Shown one piece after another: positions 42,700-51,277 of a DNA stretch of 64,000 nucleotides (position 1 is its first letter; each line of letters starts with the position of its first letter). The notes under the pieces are model-generated. The model worked only from the letters and a program-made list of their open reading frames with translations, was not told where the DNA came from and did not search any database. This DNA is from Amycolatopsis rifamycinica (GTDB taxonomy: Bacteria; Actinomycetota; Actinomycetes; Mycobacteriales; Pseudonocardiaceae): contig NZ_JMQI01000066.1 in the NCBI RefSeq assembly GCF_000695625.1, positions 1-64,000 on the forward strand, read 5' to 3'. The position numbers and the translations under genes are program-made.

Positions 42700-43452
42700 G
42701 TGCCGCAATGGGTGGAAGCGGGACTCTGGGGGCTCGTCGGCGGGATCGCGCTCGTGCTCGGCGCCGCCGTGGCCTGGTGGGTGCGGGTCTCGCGGCGGGT
42801 CGTGGCCGGGATCATGGCCTTCGGGGCCGGGGTGCTCATCTCCGCGCTCGCCTTCGACCTCGTCGACGAGGCAGAGCGGTCCGGCGGGCTCGGGCCCACC
42901 GCGGGCGGCTTCCTCGGCGGCGCCACCGTGTACGTCCTGATCAACGTCCTGCTCGCCCGCCGGGGCGCCCGGCACCGCAAGCGGTCCGGTGGCCAGCAAC
43001 CGTCCGAACAGGACACCGCGGGCAGCGGCGCCGCCATCGCCGTGGGTGCCCTGCTCGACGGGATCCCGGAATCGGTGGTGCTCGGCGTCTCCCTGCTCGG
43101 CGGCGGCGGGATCGGGGTCACCGTGCTCGCCGCCGTGTTCATCTCGAACGTCCCCGAAGGCCTGTCCAGCGCCGCCGGCATGAAGGCCGCCGGCCGCAGT
43201 GCCCGCTACGTCTTCGGTGTCTGGAGCGGCATCGCGGTCGCCAGCGGGCTCGCGGCCCTGGCCGGCAACGTCCTGCTGCGAACCGCGTCCCCCGCGACCG
43301 TCGCCGCGATCACGGCGGTGGCCGCGGGGGCGATCCTCGCCATGATCGCCGACACGATGATCCCCGAGGCGTTCGAACGCACCGAGCTCTACACCGGCCT
43401 GCTCGCCACCATCGGCTTCCTGACCGCGTTCGTGATCGAGCACGTCGGCTGA
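42700..43452 (+). CDS. ZIP-family metal transporter
   Basis: 250 residues from GTG with GGGAGG upstream. About seven helices; the metal-binding helices 4 and 5 read VGALLDGIPESVVLG and VFISNVPEGLSSAAG, the ZIP signatures. A charged loop (ARRGARHRKRSGGQQPSEQ) separates helices 3 and 4. Probably moves zinc or another divalent metal; direction and metal not deducible. Confidence 0.87.
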   Translation: MPQWVEAGLWGLVGGIALVLGAAVAWWVRVSRRVVAGIMAFGAGVLISALAFDLVDEAERSGGLGPTAGGFLGGATVYVLINVLLARRGARHRKRSGGQQPSEQDTAGSGAAIAVGALLDGIPESVVLGVSLLGGGGIGVTVLAAVFISNVPEGLSSAAGMKAAGRSARYVFGVWSGIAVASGLAALAGNVLLRTASPATVAAITAVAAGAILAMIADTMIPEAFERTELYTGLLATIGFLTAFVIEHVG

Positions 43453-43665
43453 CGACGGCCGCGCGATCAGCGGTGGGCGCGCCGGCCGGCAGGGCGAACA
43501 GCGCCCCGTGGCCAAGGGCGCGGGAACGCAAGCGATCAGCGACTGGGCGCGCAGCGACCCCCAGCAGCGCGTGCTCACTGGGCTCGACGCCCACCGTGAC
43601 GCCGCGAACGGGGTGTTGTTCCTCTACGATGTCAGCCTTCCTGATCGGCAAACGAAGGACTGTCA

Positions 43666-46600
43666 GTGCCCGAAGATCGACGTAGGGGTGTCGAGAACCT
43701 CCTTCGTGACCTGGTCAGGACCGATGCGCTGCTCAGTGAAGCGCTAACCGGCCCGGACGGCACCTCGCGGGTGCTGACGGCCGTGGTGGTCGCGGATCTG
43801 GTGGGGAGCGCGCCGCGCGAGGCGCTGGACGCGATCACCGACGGGCCGGGTGACCTGGGAATCGATGCGGTGGCGATCAAGCCCGACACGTCCCAGGTCT
43901 GGCTGATCGGCGTTTCCTGGGCAGATGGGCGGACCGGCCACATCGCCAATGGAACCGCGAAGCTGATCAAGGCAGCGCAGGGATTCTTGAGTGATCGTCT
44001 ACAAGGCACGTCGACAGTCCTCGAGCAGCGGCTGAACAGCGCCAAGCAGATCCTCGCCGAACCGACCGCCACTTTGACCGTCATCTATGTATATCCAGGG
44101 CCGCCGGTCTCCAGTCCGCGTCACGCTGATCTCACCGCAGACCTTCGGGCCGCCGCGGGCAATACGACGGCTTACTTCGCGGTCATGGACGCCGACGGAG
44201 TCGAACGCGCTATCGGGCGCTTGACCAGTCGCCAGCCGCCTCCGACGGAAGCCGCTGACTCGGTTGGCAGCGAGCGGCCCATCGACGCGCTGGCTACGAC
44301 TCTGACGGGCCAGGAAACATGGTCAGGCAGCCTAGATGGTGTGCTGCAGCGCTTCATCAGCCAGACCGCCGAGCGATTCGACATCCTCGAGACCAATCAA
44401 GCGATCGTCTCGATCGCCATCACCGGGGACGGCCGGGAAGCGCTTTGCGGCGACCGCGATGGTGGCATTAGCCGATGGGACCTGGTCGAGAAACGGCGAA
44501 CCGGCCGGATTGACAGGGCACACGGCGGCGCGGTTACCGCGATCCGCTATCTCGCGGCCGGGAGGGCGGCGCTGTCCGCGGGAACAGACGGCAGACTGCG
44601 TAGATGGGTACTAGACACCGGCGTTGAAACCAGAGGCGACCACCATATTGAGGTTTCGAAGCAGGAAATCTATGCCTTTGCTGTCACCCCGGACGAAAGC
44701 CATGTCATCACCGGTGGTGCCGACGGTGCTCTGCGCAAGTACAACCTGGCCAACGACCAGCAGATAGGCAAAGACTGGCGTGGGCATCACAAGCAGATCA
44801 ATGCGATCGCCATGGCCCCCGACGGGTTGGAGGTCGTCTCCGCAAGCGACGACGGCACGGTGTGCCGGTGGCGTCTCGCCGACGGTGAACCGCTGGGATT
44901 GCCGATGGCGGGGCACGATGGCTACGCCAACGCGGTGACCTATGCCGCTGGCGGCGCTGTTCTCGTCTCCGTGGGCGCAGACGGACGCATCATCTCGTGG
45001 AACCGTGAAACCGGAGAACAACTGGAGCGGGTCGGAGACCATGGCGCGCCGCTGCACTGTGTGGTCCCGTTGCCATCTGGCACCACCGGTCTGGCCGCTG
45101 GCGACGGTGGCTTGGTCCGCTGGTCACTCAACGAACTTCCGCCGACCCGCCCGGACGAGCCGATGTTCGAGCAGTTCGCGAACGTCGCAACCGACAAGCA
45201 CAGCAGCGCCGACTCGTTGAGCATGGCGGCAGACGTCCGGCGGATGGCGCTGTTGCTCGGCGCTCGAGAGGTCGCGCCGCCACTGTCTATCGCCCTCATG
45301 GGCAACTGGGGAGCCGGCAAGTCAAGCTTCATGAGTCAACTCAGCGACCAGGTAAACGCGCTAGCGGCCCGCTCGGCGCGTACACCTGGGCAGGGGCGGT
45401 TCGTTTCACACGTTCGCCAGGTGTGGTTCAACGCCTGGCACTACAGCGATGACCACCTTTGGGTCGGGCTCGTCGAGCACCTGTTCCAAGGACTCACTCA
45501 AACCGGTGGGTCGCCAGTCGCCAATCCGGATCGCCGAGTCGAGTTGGAAACCGAACTCGCCGCAAATAAGGCGGATAAAGAGCGCATCTCGGCCGACCTC
45601 GTCGCCATAGACAGAGTCGACGTCCGGTCCGGGTGGCTGGCGTCATTGCGTGCACCGTTCCGGAGCGCGCGTGTCGCGGTAGCGGCGGCCAAGGGATTGT
45701 TGCGCGAGTTGCGTAGGCTCCGGGCCTGGCTCACGATCCTGGTGATCGTCGCTGGCATTCTCGGTATCGTCCTCGGAGTCCACTTCGCTAAGGACCTGAT
45801 CGCAGTAGCGGGAGGGTTGATCACGTCCGTTGGCGCGTATTTGGGCCCTGTCCGGGTAGTGAAGCAGAAGATGGCGGAGTGGGCCGAACAGGCGCACAAG
45901 AAGCTGGTCGAGGAGAAAGCCAGCATCGACCGGAAGATCCAGGATTGTGAGCGGGAACTGGATCGCATCGCCCCTGACCGCCGGCTCGCGTCGTTGCTCG
46001 CCGACCTCGCGGACTCTGCCCGCTACGAGGCGTATCGCGGTCTTGTCGGCCGAATCCACCGCGACCTGAGGCAACTCGATCAAGCCCTCGTGGAGGCCCG
46101 TAAAGCTTGGAATGCCGACGTCGGCGCGCCGCCACTGGAGCGCATCGTGTTATATGTGGATGATCTCGACCGCTGTCCGCCCGACCGCGTGATGAACGTG
46201 CTGCAGGCACTGAACCTGCTGCTCACCATGGACCTGTTCATGGTGGTCGTCGCGGTTGATCCGCGGTGGCTCACCGCGTCGATCAGGAAGCATGTCACCA
46301 CGTCGTTCGCAACGGGTACCGAAGATGACGAAGAGCCGGTTGCCCCGCTGGAGTACCTGGATAAGATCTTTCACATCCCGTTTACCATCCGCCCCATGGG
46401 GAGTCACGCAGGGCGCTACATGCGAGATCTGCTTCCCGCTGTTGCTGACCCGCCCGCTGGAGAGAGGGAAGACGAGACTCCCCATGCCGCGGCCGTGGAA
46501 CCGGCGAAACAAAACGTTTCGGTGCCGACTGAACTGGACGACCGAGAACCGGCGCCTGCTTCGACGGATCCGCTGGTTGATGTCGCGACTGCGTTGTCCG

Positions 46601-47037
46601 AGGTTGAAAACGAAGCCGAAGACGTGGTACCCGACCCAGAGCAGCTCCTGATCACCATGGCTGAGCAGGACTTCCTTGCCGAAATCAGCAGGTTCCTGCC
46701 GACGCCGCGATCGGTCAAAAAGTTCAGCAACCTTTATCGACTGCTGCGCCTGTCTGTCCCGCCCAATCGGATCAGCGAGTTCGCTGTGCACACGCACCGG
46801 CCCGCAGCGGTATTGCTAGCTGTGCTCGTGAAGGAGCCAAAAGAAGCCAAGGAAGTGCTGCAACAAGTTAATGTCTTACCCGACGACGGCGACGTCGTGG
46901 CTGCACTCGCTTCCGTTCTACCCATTGACGGACTTGTGGAACTGCACGATGTGAGGGTAACCGACTACAAGAAGTGGACGAAGCGGGTCGCCCGGTTTGG
47001 GTTCGAGACCTACATGCACTTCGAGGACCGGGACTGA
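43666..47037 (+). CDS. REase-like/WD40/membrane KAP P-loop NTPase (candidate defence protein)
   Basis: 1123 residues from GTG after AAGGA. Residues 1-190 look like a restriction-endonuclease-like fold of the Mrr/AIPR kind (GPGDLGIDAVAI, then VWLIGVSWADG), but the usual Q/ExK is GVS, so cutting activity is doubtful. Residues 240-490 hold about six WD40 blades (GDRDGGISRWDL, AGTDGRLRRWVL, GGADGALRKYNL, SASDDGTVCRWRL, VGADGRIISWNR, AGDGGLVRWSL). Residues 515-1120 are a KAP NTPase: Walker A GNWGAGKSS (546-554), two membrane helices (688-728) inserted, Walker B IVLYVDDLDRCPP (827-839) and the conserved LPTPRSVKKFSNLYRLLR. The gene is visibly less GC-rich than its neighbours, suggesting transfer. 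It is not in an operon. Confidence 0.8.
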   Translation: MPEDRRRGVENLLRDLVRTDALLSEALTGPDGTSRVLTAVVVADLVGSAPREALDAITDGPGDLGIDAVAIKPDTSQVWLIGVSWADGRTGHIANGTAKLIKAAQGFLSDRLQGTSTVLEQRLNSAKQILAEPTATLTVIYVYPGPPVSSPRHADLTADLRAAAGNTTAYFAVMDADGVERAIGRLTSRQPPPTEAADSVGSERPIDALATTLTGQETWSGSLDGVLQRFISQTAERFDILETNQAIVSIAITGDGREALCGDRDGGISRWDLVEKRRTGRIDRAHGGAVTAIRYLAAGRAALSAGTDGRLRRWVLDTGVETRGDHHIEVSKQEIYAFAVTPDESHVITGGADGALRKYNLANDQQIGKDWRGHHKQINAIAMAPDGLEVVSASDDGTVCRWRLADGEPLGLPMAGHDGYANAVTYAAGGAVLVSVGADGRIISWNRETGEQLERVGDHGAPLHCVVPLPSGTTGLAAGDGGLVRWSLNELPPTRPDEPMFEQFANVATDKHSSADSLSMAADVRRMALLLGAREVAPPLSIALMGNWGAGKSSFMSQLSDQVNALAARSARTPGQGRFVSHVRQVWFNAWHYSDDHLWVGLVEHLFQGLTQTGGSPVANPDRRVELETELAANKADKERISADLVAIDRVDVRSGWLASLRAPFRSARVAVAAAKGLLRELRRLRAWLTILVIVAGILGIVLGVHFAKDLIAVAGGLITSVGAYLGPVRVVKQKMAEWAEQAHKKLVEEKASIDRKIQDCERELDRIAPDRRLASLLADLADSARYEAYRGLVGRIHRDLRQLDQALVEARKAWNADVGAPPLERIVLYVDDLDRCPPDRVMNVLQALNLLLTMDLFMVVVAVDPRWLTASIRKHVTTSFATGTEDDEEPVAPLEYLDKIFHIPFTIRPMGSHAGRYMRDLLPAVADPPAGEREDETPHAAAVEPAKQNVSVPTELDDREPAPASTDPLVDVATALSEVENEAEDVVPDPEQLLITMAEQDFLAEISRFLPTPRSVKKFSNLYRLLRLSVPPNRISEFAVHTHRPAAVLLAVLVKEPKEAKEVLQQVNVLPDDGDVVAALASVLPIDGLVELHDVRVTDYKKWTKRVARFGFETYMHFEDRD

Positions 47038-47226
47038 CGAGACGTCTGCGGCAGGTACCTTCACGTTCGCGTACTCAGATCTTGACGGTCGCCTCGGCAC
47101 GACGATGCTGCTGGGTTTATGGCAGAGGCGGCGCGAGTTGTAGGCGGGTGATTAGTGCGCGAGTCGCCCCAACGATACCTCCTCATCTACGGCACGTCGG
47201 TGCCCGGTCACCACGCGTCCGGGGGC

Positions 47227-48099
47227 TCAGCCGATTTGTTCGCGGATCCAGTTCGCCACGACGTCCACCCGCGCGATCGTCTCGGGCCCGGGCTGCGGGC
47301 ACGGCGGCCCGGTGTTGACGATGGCCACCAGTGTTCCGGTGCGGTCGTCGTCCGACACGAAGAACGGGCCGCCGGAGTCTTCGGGGCACGGGCCGTTCTC
47401 GACCGTGCGCCGGCCGACCGGCTGGGCCTCCAGGGTCGACTGGTTGATGCCCGACACCGTGAACCGTCCGCGTTTGAGGTGGTCGGACGGTCCGAGCACG
47501 GTCGCCGAATGCGAACCCCAGCCGGCGAACTGCAGCTGCTTCCCGATCGAGGGCCGGGTCGGGGCCAGTGCCACCGGGACGATGTCGTCGATCGGGGTGC
47601 CGAGCTTGGCCACGGCGAGGTCGTTGACCGGCGACTGCCGCACGTCGACGACCTCGGTCGTGTAGCCGCCGGGGTCGGTGTCCTTGAGCCGCCCGACGGT
47701 GACGGTCATCGTGTACGGCGGCCGCCCGCCGATCCGGGCGTCCTTCAGGTCGTGGAAGCAGTGCCCGGCGGTGACGATCCACTGCGGCGCGACCAGCGCT
47801 CCGCTGCAGGCACCGCTGCGCACCCCGCCGCCCGGGACGGGGATGTCGTCGGAGGTCAGCTTCGCGTTGAACGGCAGGACCGGGTTCGGCGCCGGCCGGG
47901 CGGGTGTGGTGGTCACCGGCGGCGGAGCCGCCGCGGCGGTGTCGGGCAGGCCGGTCCCGCCGGCGGCCGCGGCGAGGATGGGGCCCGCGGCCGTCGCGCC
48001 GGTCGCGGCGTGGGCGAACGCCAGGCCGGCGCCCGCCAGCACCGCGACCGCCACCGCCCGGGCCCGGAACTGCCGTCGTCGATCCGAAGAGGTCCTCAC
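47227..48099 (-). CDS. secreted trypsin-like serine protease
   Basis: 290 residues from GTG. Signal peptide (basic RRRQFRARA then an Ala/Val core), a Pro-rich stretch (58-75) and an S1 protease domain with His113 (TAGHCF), Asp160 (VNDLAVAK) and Ser242 (PEDSGGP), plus cysteines placed for disulfides. It is convergent with the KAP NTPase gene, with a 189-base gap of AT-richer sequence. Secretion makes a joint defence role unlikely. Confidence 0.88.
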   Translation of the reverse strand: MRTSSDRRRQFRARAVAVAVLAGAGLAFAHAATGATAAGPILAAAAGGTGLPDTAAAAPPPVTTTPARPAPNPVLPFNAKLTSDDIPVPGGGVRSGACSGALVAPQWIVTAGHCFHDLKDARIGGRPPYTMTVTVGRLKDTDPGGYTTEVVDVRQSPVNDLAVAKLGTPIDDIVPVALAPTRPSIGKQLQFAGWGSHSATVLGPSDHLKRGRFTVSGINQSTLEAQPVGRRTVENGPCPEDSGGPFFVSDDDRTGTLVAIVNTGPPCPQPGPETIARVDVVANWIREQIG

Positions 48100-48199
48100 A
48101 CCTCTAATGCACGAGTGAGAGCCCGGAATGGTTGCGAAGACCGGCCGGCTCGCGCGTTCGCGCCGGTGGCGGGCCCGTCGGGTCCCCGCGGGCCGGCCG

Positions 48200-49078
48200 T
48201 CAGGGGCGCTGCCCCACCTCGTCGACGTAGGTCTTCACCGTCACCGCGCTGTCGGTCGTGCCCAGGAACTGGTAGGTGGTGGCGTCGAAGACCAGCACGA
48301 CCGGCTTCGCCTTCGGGCTCGAGCCGGGCGGCACCGGGAACGTGATGCCGACGCCCGGGCGGCCGGCGCCGTCGGTGACGTGGTCGAGGGCCGTCAGTCC
48401 CGGCACCCGCGCCGCCGCCTCGAACAGCGCCGCGTAGGACGCCGGCTGGAGGACCTGCTCGTAGGCGAGGTTGTAGACGCTCTTGCCCATCGCGTTGACG
48501 TCGCCCTTCCGGCCACCGGGCTGGGACTCGAGGTAGGCGAGCATCGCGTCGGCCGTCGTCGGCAGGTCCGTCCGGTAGGCCGGCCGGGGTGCGCAGTCCT
48601 GGAGCGTCCCTTCCTTGCGCGGGTCGTTCGTGCCGTACATCGGCGCCTTGCCGTTGCGGCAGCCGCCGTCCTTGACGCCGCCGATCAGGCTGTCGCGGGT
48701 GCCGTCGATCGAAAACCAGACCTCGCGGACGTGGTGGTCCGGCTGCTCTGTCCGCACGTACAGGAACTGGTCGGGACGCGGCGGCTTGGCCGGTTCCTTC
48801 AGCGCGCTGCTCGCCGCGGCGGTCAGCACCTTGACCGGGTCGGCGTGCGCCACCGCGGGCCCGATGCCGACCTGGTCGGCGGGCGCGAGCGCGACCACGG
48901 CGGTGATCGCCGCGGCCAGGCCGATCGAGGCGCCGGCGGCCCAGAACCAGCGGCGCGGCCGGTGCCGCCGTTCGCCGCGCGCGGCGGCCAGCAGCCGTTC
49001 GCGGGCGGGGGCGAGCTGCTCCGGCGGTGCGAAGCCGACGGTTTCCGCGCGGTCGCGGATCAGATCCAGTTCATCCAT
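48200..49078 (-). CDS. membrane partner of an ECF sigma factor (CU044_5270 type)
   Basis: 292 residues. A short cytoplasmic N-terminus (MDELDLIRDRAETVG), one membrane helix (about 43-66), and a large external domain with four cysteines. Layout fits actinobacterial proteins that follow ECF sigma genes and act as or with anti-sigma factors. No zinc-binding HxxxCxxC is seen, so any sigma inhibition would be by another mode. It overlaps the sigma gene by eight bases. Confidence 0.75.
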   Translation of the reverse strand: MDELDLIRDRAETVGFAPPEQLAPARERLLAAARGERRHRPRRWFWAAGASIGLAAAITAVVALAPADQVGIGPAVAHADPVKVLTAAASSALKEPAKPPRPDQFLYVRTEQPDHHVREVWFSIDGTRDSLIGGVKDGGCRNGKAPMYGTNDPRKEGTLQDCAPRPAYRTDLPTTADAMLAYLESQPGGRKGDVNAMGKSVYNLAYEQVLQPASYAALFEAAARVPGLTALDHVTDGAGRPGVGITFPVPPGSSPKAKPVVLVFDATTYQFLGTTDSAVTVKTYVDEVGQRP

Positions 49079-49661
49079 GATCCGAGGTCTCCTTCACGAG
49101 GTCGAAGGCGCCGAGCTCGGCGCGGACGCGGCCGCGAGCCCGGTTGAGCCGTGATTTGACGGTGCCGACGGGAATGCCGAGCGCTTCGGCGACTTCCTGG
49201 TAGCCGAGGCCTTCCGCGGCCACGAGCAGCAGCACGTCCCGTTCGCGCGGCCGCAGGGCGGCCACTGCCCGGTCGAGCCGTTTGCCGAGGGCCTGGGCGC
49301 TGACCTGGTCGGCCACCCGGTCGGCGTGCCCTTCCTCGGCGGCCGGCGGCCCGACGGCCAGCCGGAGCTTCAGCTCGCGCACCTCGGTCCGCCGCTGCCG
49401 CGAGATCAGGTTCGTGGCGATGCCGTAGAGCCACGGCCGCGCGTCGGACCGGGCCGGGTCGAACTTCGCGCGCTTGTCGAAGGCGATGAGGAAGGTGTCC
49501 GCCAGGACGTCGTCCGCCGCCGCCGGGCCCAGGCGCCGGGCCAGGTAGCGGTGGATGTGCCGCGAATGGCGGTCGAAGATCACCGCGAACAGGCTCGGCT
49601 CGTCCCGCGACCGCGCCATCACGCTCGCGTCGTCGTCGGAATCGTTGTCTTCCGGGGTCAT
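49071..49661 (-). CDS. ECF-family RNA polymerase sigma factor
   Basis: 196 residues from ATG at 49661 (a longer reading adds 18 residues). Region 2 is FDRHSRHIHRYLARRLGPAAADDVLADTFLIAFDKR with ARPWLYGIATNLISRQRR; region 4 is LRPRERDVLLLVAAEGLGYQEVAEALGIPVGTVKSRLNRARGRVR. Both regions are complete. It overlaps the downstream membrane-partner gene, the usual sigma/regulator pairing. Confidence 0.9.
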   Translation of the reverse strand: MTPEDNDSDDDASVMARSRDEPSLFAVIFDRHSRHIHRYLARRLGPAAADDVLADTFLIAFDKRAKFDPARSDARPWLYGIATNLISRQRRTEVRELKLRLAVGPPAAEEGHADRVADQVSAQALGKRLDRAVAALRPRERDVLLLVAAEGLGYQEVAEALGIPVGTVKSRLNRARGRVRAELGAFDLVKETSDHG

Positions 49662-49762
49662 CGCCCGCCTTCCGATCCAGCCGGTGTCATCGGCTGTTCC
49701 CGGGCGGCGGGCCACGGGTTCCGGAATTCCGGGGGATCAGCGGCGAAAGTGGCGCAGGTCAC

Positions 49763-50245
49763 TCACGAGCAGCCGTCGGTGGTGTCCCCGGTCGCGAGCA
49801 TGCGGCGGTTCGCCTCGCCGAGGCCGTCGGCCAGCGCGTGCAGCTGGTCCGGGGTGAGGACGTCGATCAGCAGCTCGCGGACCAGGGCGACGTGCCCGGG
49901 CGCGGCCTGCTCCAGCAGGGCCGTGCCCTCGTCGGTCAGCACGGCGTAGACGGCACGGGGGTCGCTTTCGCACGCGCGGCGGCGCACCAGGCCGGCTCGC
50001 TCCAGCTGGCTGATCTGGTAGGTCAGCCCGCTCTTGGAGTTCGACACGGCGCAGGCGAGCTCGGCCATCCGCAGTTCGCGGTCCGGGGCGCCGCTGAGCC
50101 GGGCGAGGATCACGTACTGCAGGTGCGAGATGCCGGAGTCCTGCTTGAGCTGCTGGTCCAGGCGCCGGTTGAGCAGCTCGTAGGTGCCGAGGAACGCGTT
50201 CCAGGCGCGCTTCTCCTCGGCGTTCAGCCACCGCGGACGACCCAT
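49763..50245 (-). CDS. MarR-family regulator divergent from ribA
   Basis: 160 residues. Winged HTH with ISHLQYVILARLSGAPDRELRMAELACAVSNSKSGLTYQISQLERAGLVRRRACESDPRAVYAVLTDEG, typical MarR. The start ATG at 50245 sits before two TTCAAATT-type palindromes shared with the GTP cyclohydrolase gene. Probably represses both genes; effector unknown. Confidence 0.9.
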   Translation of the reverse strand: MGRPRWLNAEEKRAWNAFLGTYELLNRRLDQQLKQDSGISHLQYVILARLSGAPDRELRMAELACAVSNSKSGLTYQISQLERAGLVRRRACESDPRAVYAVLTDEGTALLEQAAPGHVALVRELLIDVLTPDQLHALADGLGEANRRMLATGDTTDGCS

Positions 50246-50263
50246 GTCACAACCGTACCTGTT

Positions 50264-50313
50264 GTTCAAATTCGAACTCAAGGGGTACGGTCGGATCAGG
50301 TTCAAATTTGAAC
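50264..50313. promoter_or_regulatory. two MarR operators between marR and ribA
   Basis: 50264-50277 reads GTTCAAATTCGAAC (one mismatch) and 50300-50313 reads GTTCAAATTTGAAC (perfect). Centres are 36 bases apart in the 84-base gap between the divergent genes. Confidence 0.8.
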
Positions 50314-50329
50314 GACAACTGGAGCCGCC

Positions 50330-50944
50330 ATGATCCCCGCCGCCACCGTCCGCACCCGCGTGCGGGTCCCGCTGCGCTTCGCCGACGGCTACTCGGCCTC
50401 GGCCGAAGTCGTCACCTTCGACGGCCTGGCCGACGGCGGCGAGCACCTCGCGCTCGTGTTCGGCGACCCGGTCCGGCCGCTGGTGCGGATGCATTCGGAG
50501 TGCCTGACCGGCGACGTGTTCGGTTCCGCCCGCTGCGACTGCGGGCCGCAGCTGCGCGAGGCCGTGGAACGGATCGACCGGGCCGGCGGCGTCCTGCTCT
50601 ACCTGCGCCAGGAGGGCCGGGGCATCGGCCTCTACGCCAAGCTCGACGCCTACGCGCTGCAGGACGCCGGGCTCGACACCTACCAGGCGAACACCGCGCT
50701 GGGCCTGCCCGAGGACGCCCGCGACTACACCGCGGCGGCCCAGATGCTCGCCGCGCTGGGCATCACGAAGGTGGACCTGCTCACCAACAACCCCGACAAG
50801 GTCCGGCAGCTGCGCGACCGGGGCGTCACGGTCGCCGCCACCCTGCCCACCGGCGTGCACGCGACCCCGGACAACCTGCGGTACCTCGACGCCAAGGTCC
50901 GGTACACCCGGCACACGCTGGCCCTGCCCGAACTGGCCGGGTGA
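50330..50944 (+). CDS. ribA: GTP cyclohydrolase II
   Basis: 204 residues. It opens GTP to 2,5-diamino-6-ribosylamino-pyrimidinone phosphate, the first step of riboflavin synthesis. Zinc ligands Cys58, Cys69 and Cys71 are in SECLTGDVFGSARCDC, the catalytic loop is RQEGRGIGLYAKLDAYALQD, and LLTNNPDKVRQL follows. It is a stand-alone RibA without the dihydroxybutanone-phosphate synthase domain and away from other rib genes, under its own MarR regulator. Confidence 0.92.
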   Translation: MIPAATVRTRVRVPLRFADGYSASAEVVTFDGLADGGEHLALVFGDPVRPLVRMHSECLTGDVFGSARCDCGPQLREAVERIDRAGGVLLYLRQEGRGIGLYAKLDAYALQDAGLDTYQANTALGLPEDARDYTAAAQMLAALGITKVDLLTNNPDKVRQLRDRGVTVAATLPTGVHATPDNLRYLDAKVRYTRHTLALPELAG

Positions 50945-51027
50945 GGCCGGTTCCGCTGTCAGGGTCGGACCGTGTCGGAGGCGCCGCGACCGATCCGGGG
51001 GCTCGCGTGCGGCTGAAGCCGCCCCGA

Positions 51028-51155
51028 CCGGACGACACGCGTACCTGGGTGGACGACACGCGTACCTGGGTGGACGACACGCGTACGTGGGTGGACGACA
51101 CGATGGGCGGTGGGGTCGTCGCCGTGTCGTCCGACTGGGTACGCGTGTCGTCCGG
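51028..51155. repeat. 21-bp direct repeats with inverted copies
   Basis: GGACGACACGCGTACCTGGGT-type units start at 51030, 51051 and 51072, with a truncated one at 51093. Inverted copies follow. The 18-bp block at 51028-51045 (CCGGACGACACGCGTACC) is exactly complementary to 51138-51155, so the whole cluster can fold into a large hairpin or cruciform. It sits between ribA and a 38-codon gene and partly encodes nothing recognisable. Confidence 0.85.
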
Positions 51156-51160
51156 CGGCC

Positions 51161-51277
51161 TCAGCGCCGTGAAGCCACCGTCGCCAGCTGCTCCGTGATC
51201 TCGGCCAGCAGGTCGGTCGCCGCGTCGCCCAGTGCGGCCAGGTCGGCCAGGGTCGTTTCCGCGGTCTCTACGGGCAC
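51161..51277 (-). CDS. 38-residue helical peptide
   Basis: Starts at GTG 51277 with a strong GGAGGAGG ribosome site, overlapping the end of the upstream gene by ten bases. The sequence is one amphipathic helix (TLADLAALGDAATDLLAEITEQLATV). No family recognised; a small partner of the preceding protein is likely from the coupling. Confidence 0.5.
   Translation of the reverse strand: MPVETAETTLADLAALGDAATDLLAEITEQLATVASRR

Noticed and set aside
43508..43747. 79-codon frame just before the KAP NTPase gene
   Set aside because: It runs into the NTPase gene in another frame and has no ribosome site or recognisable sequence; at most a remnant.
47227..48099. Trypsin-like protease as effector partner of the KAP/WD40 protein
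   Set aside because: It has a signal peptide, is on the opposite strand and is separated by an intergenic gap, so a joint cytoplasmic system is unlikely.
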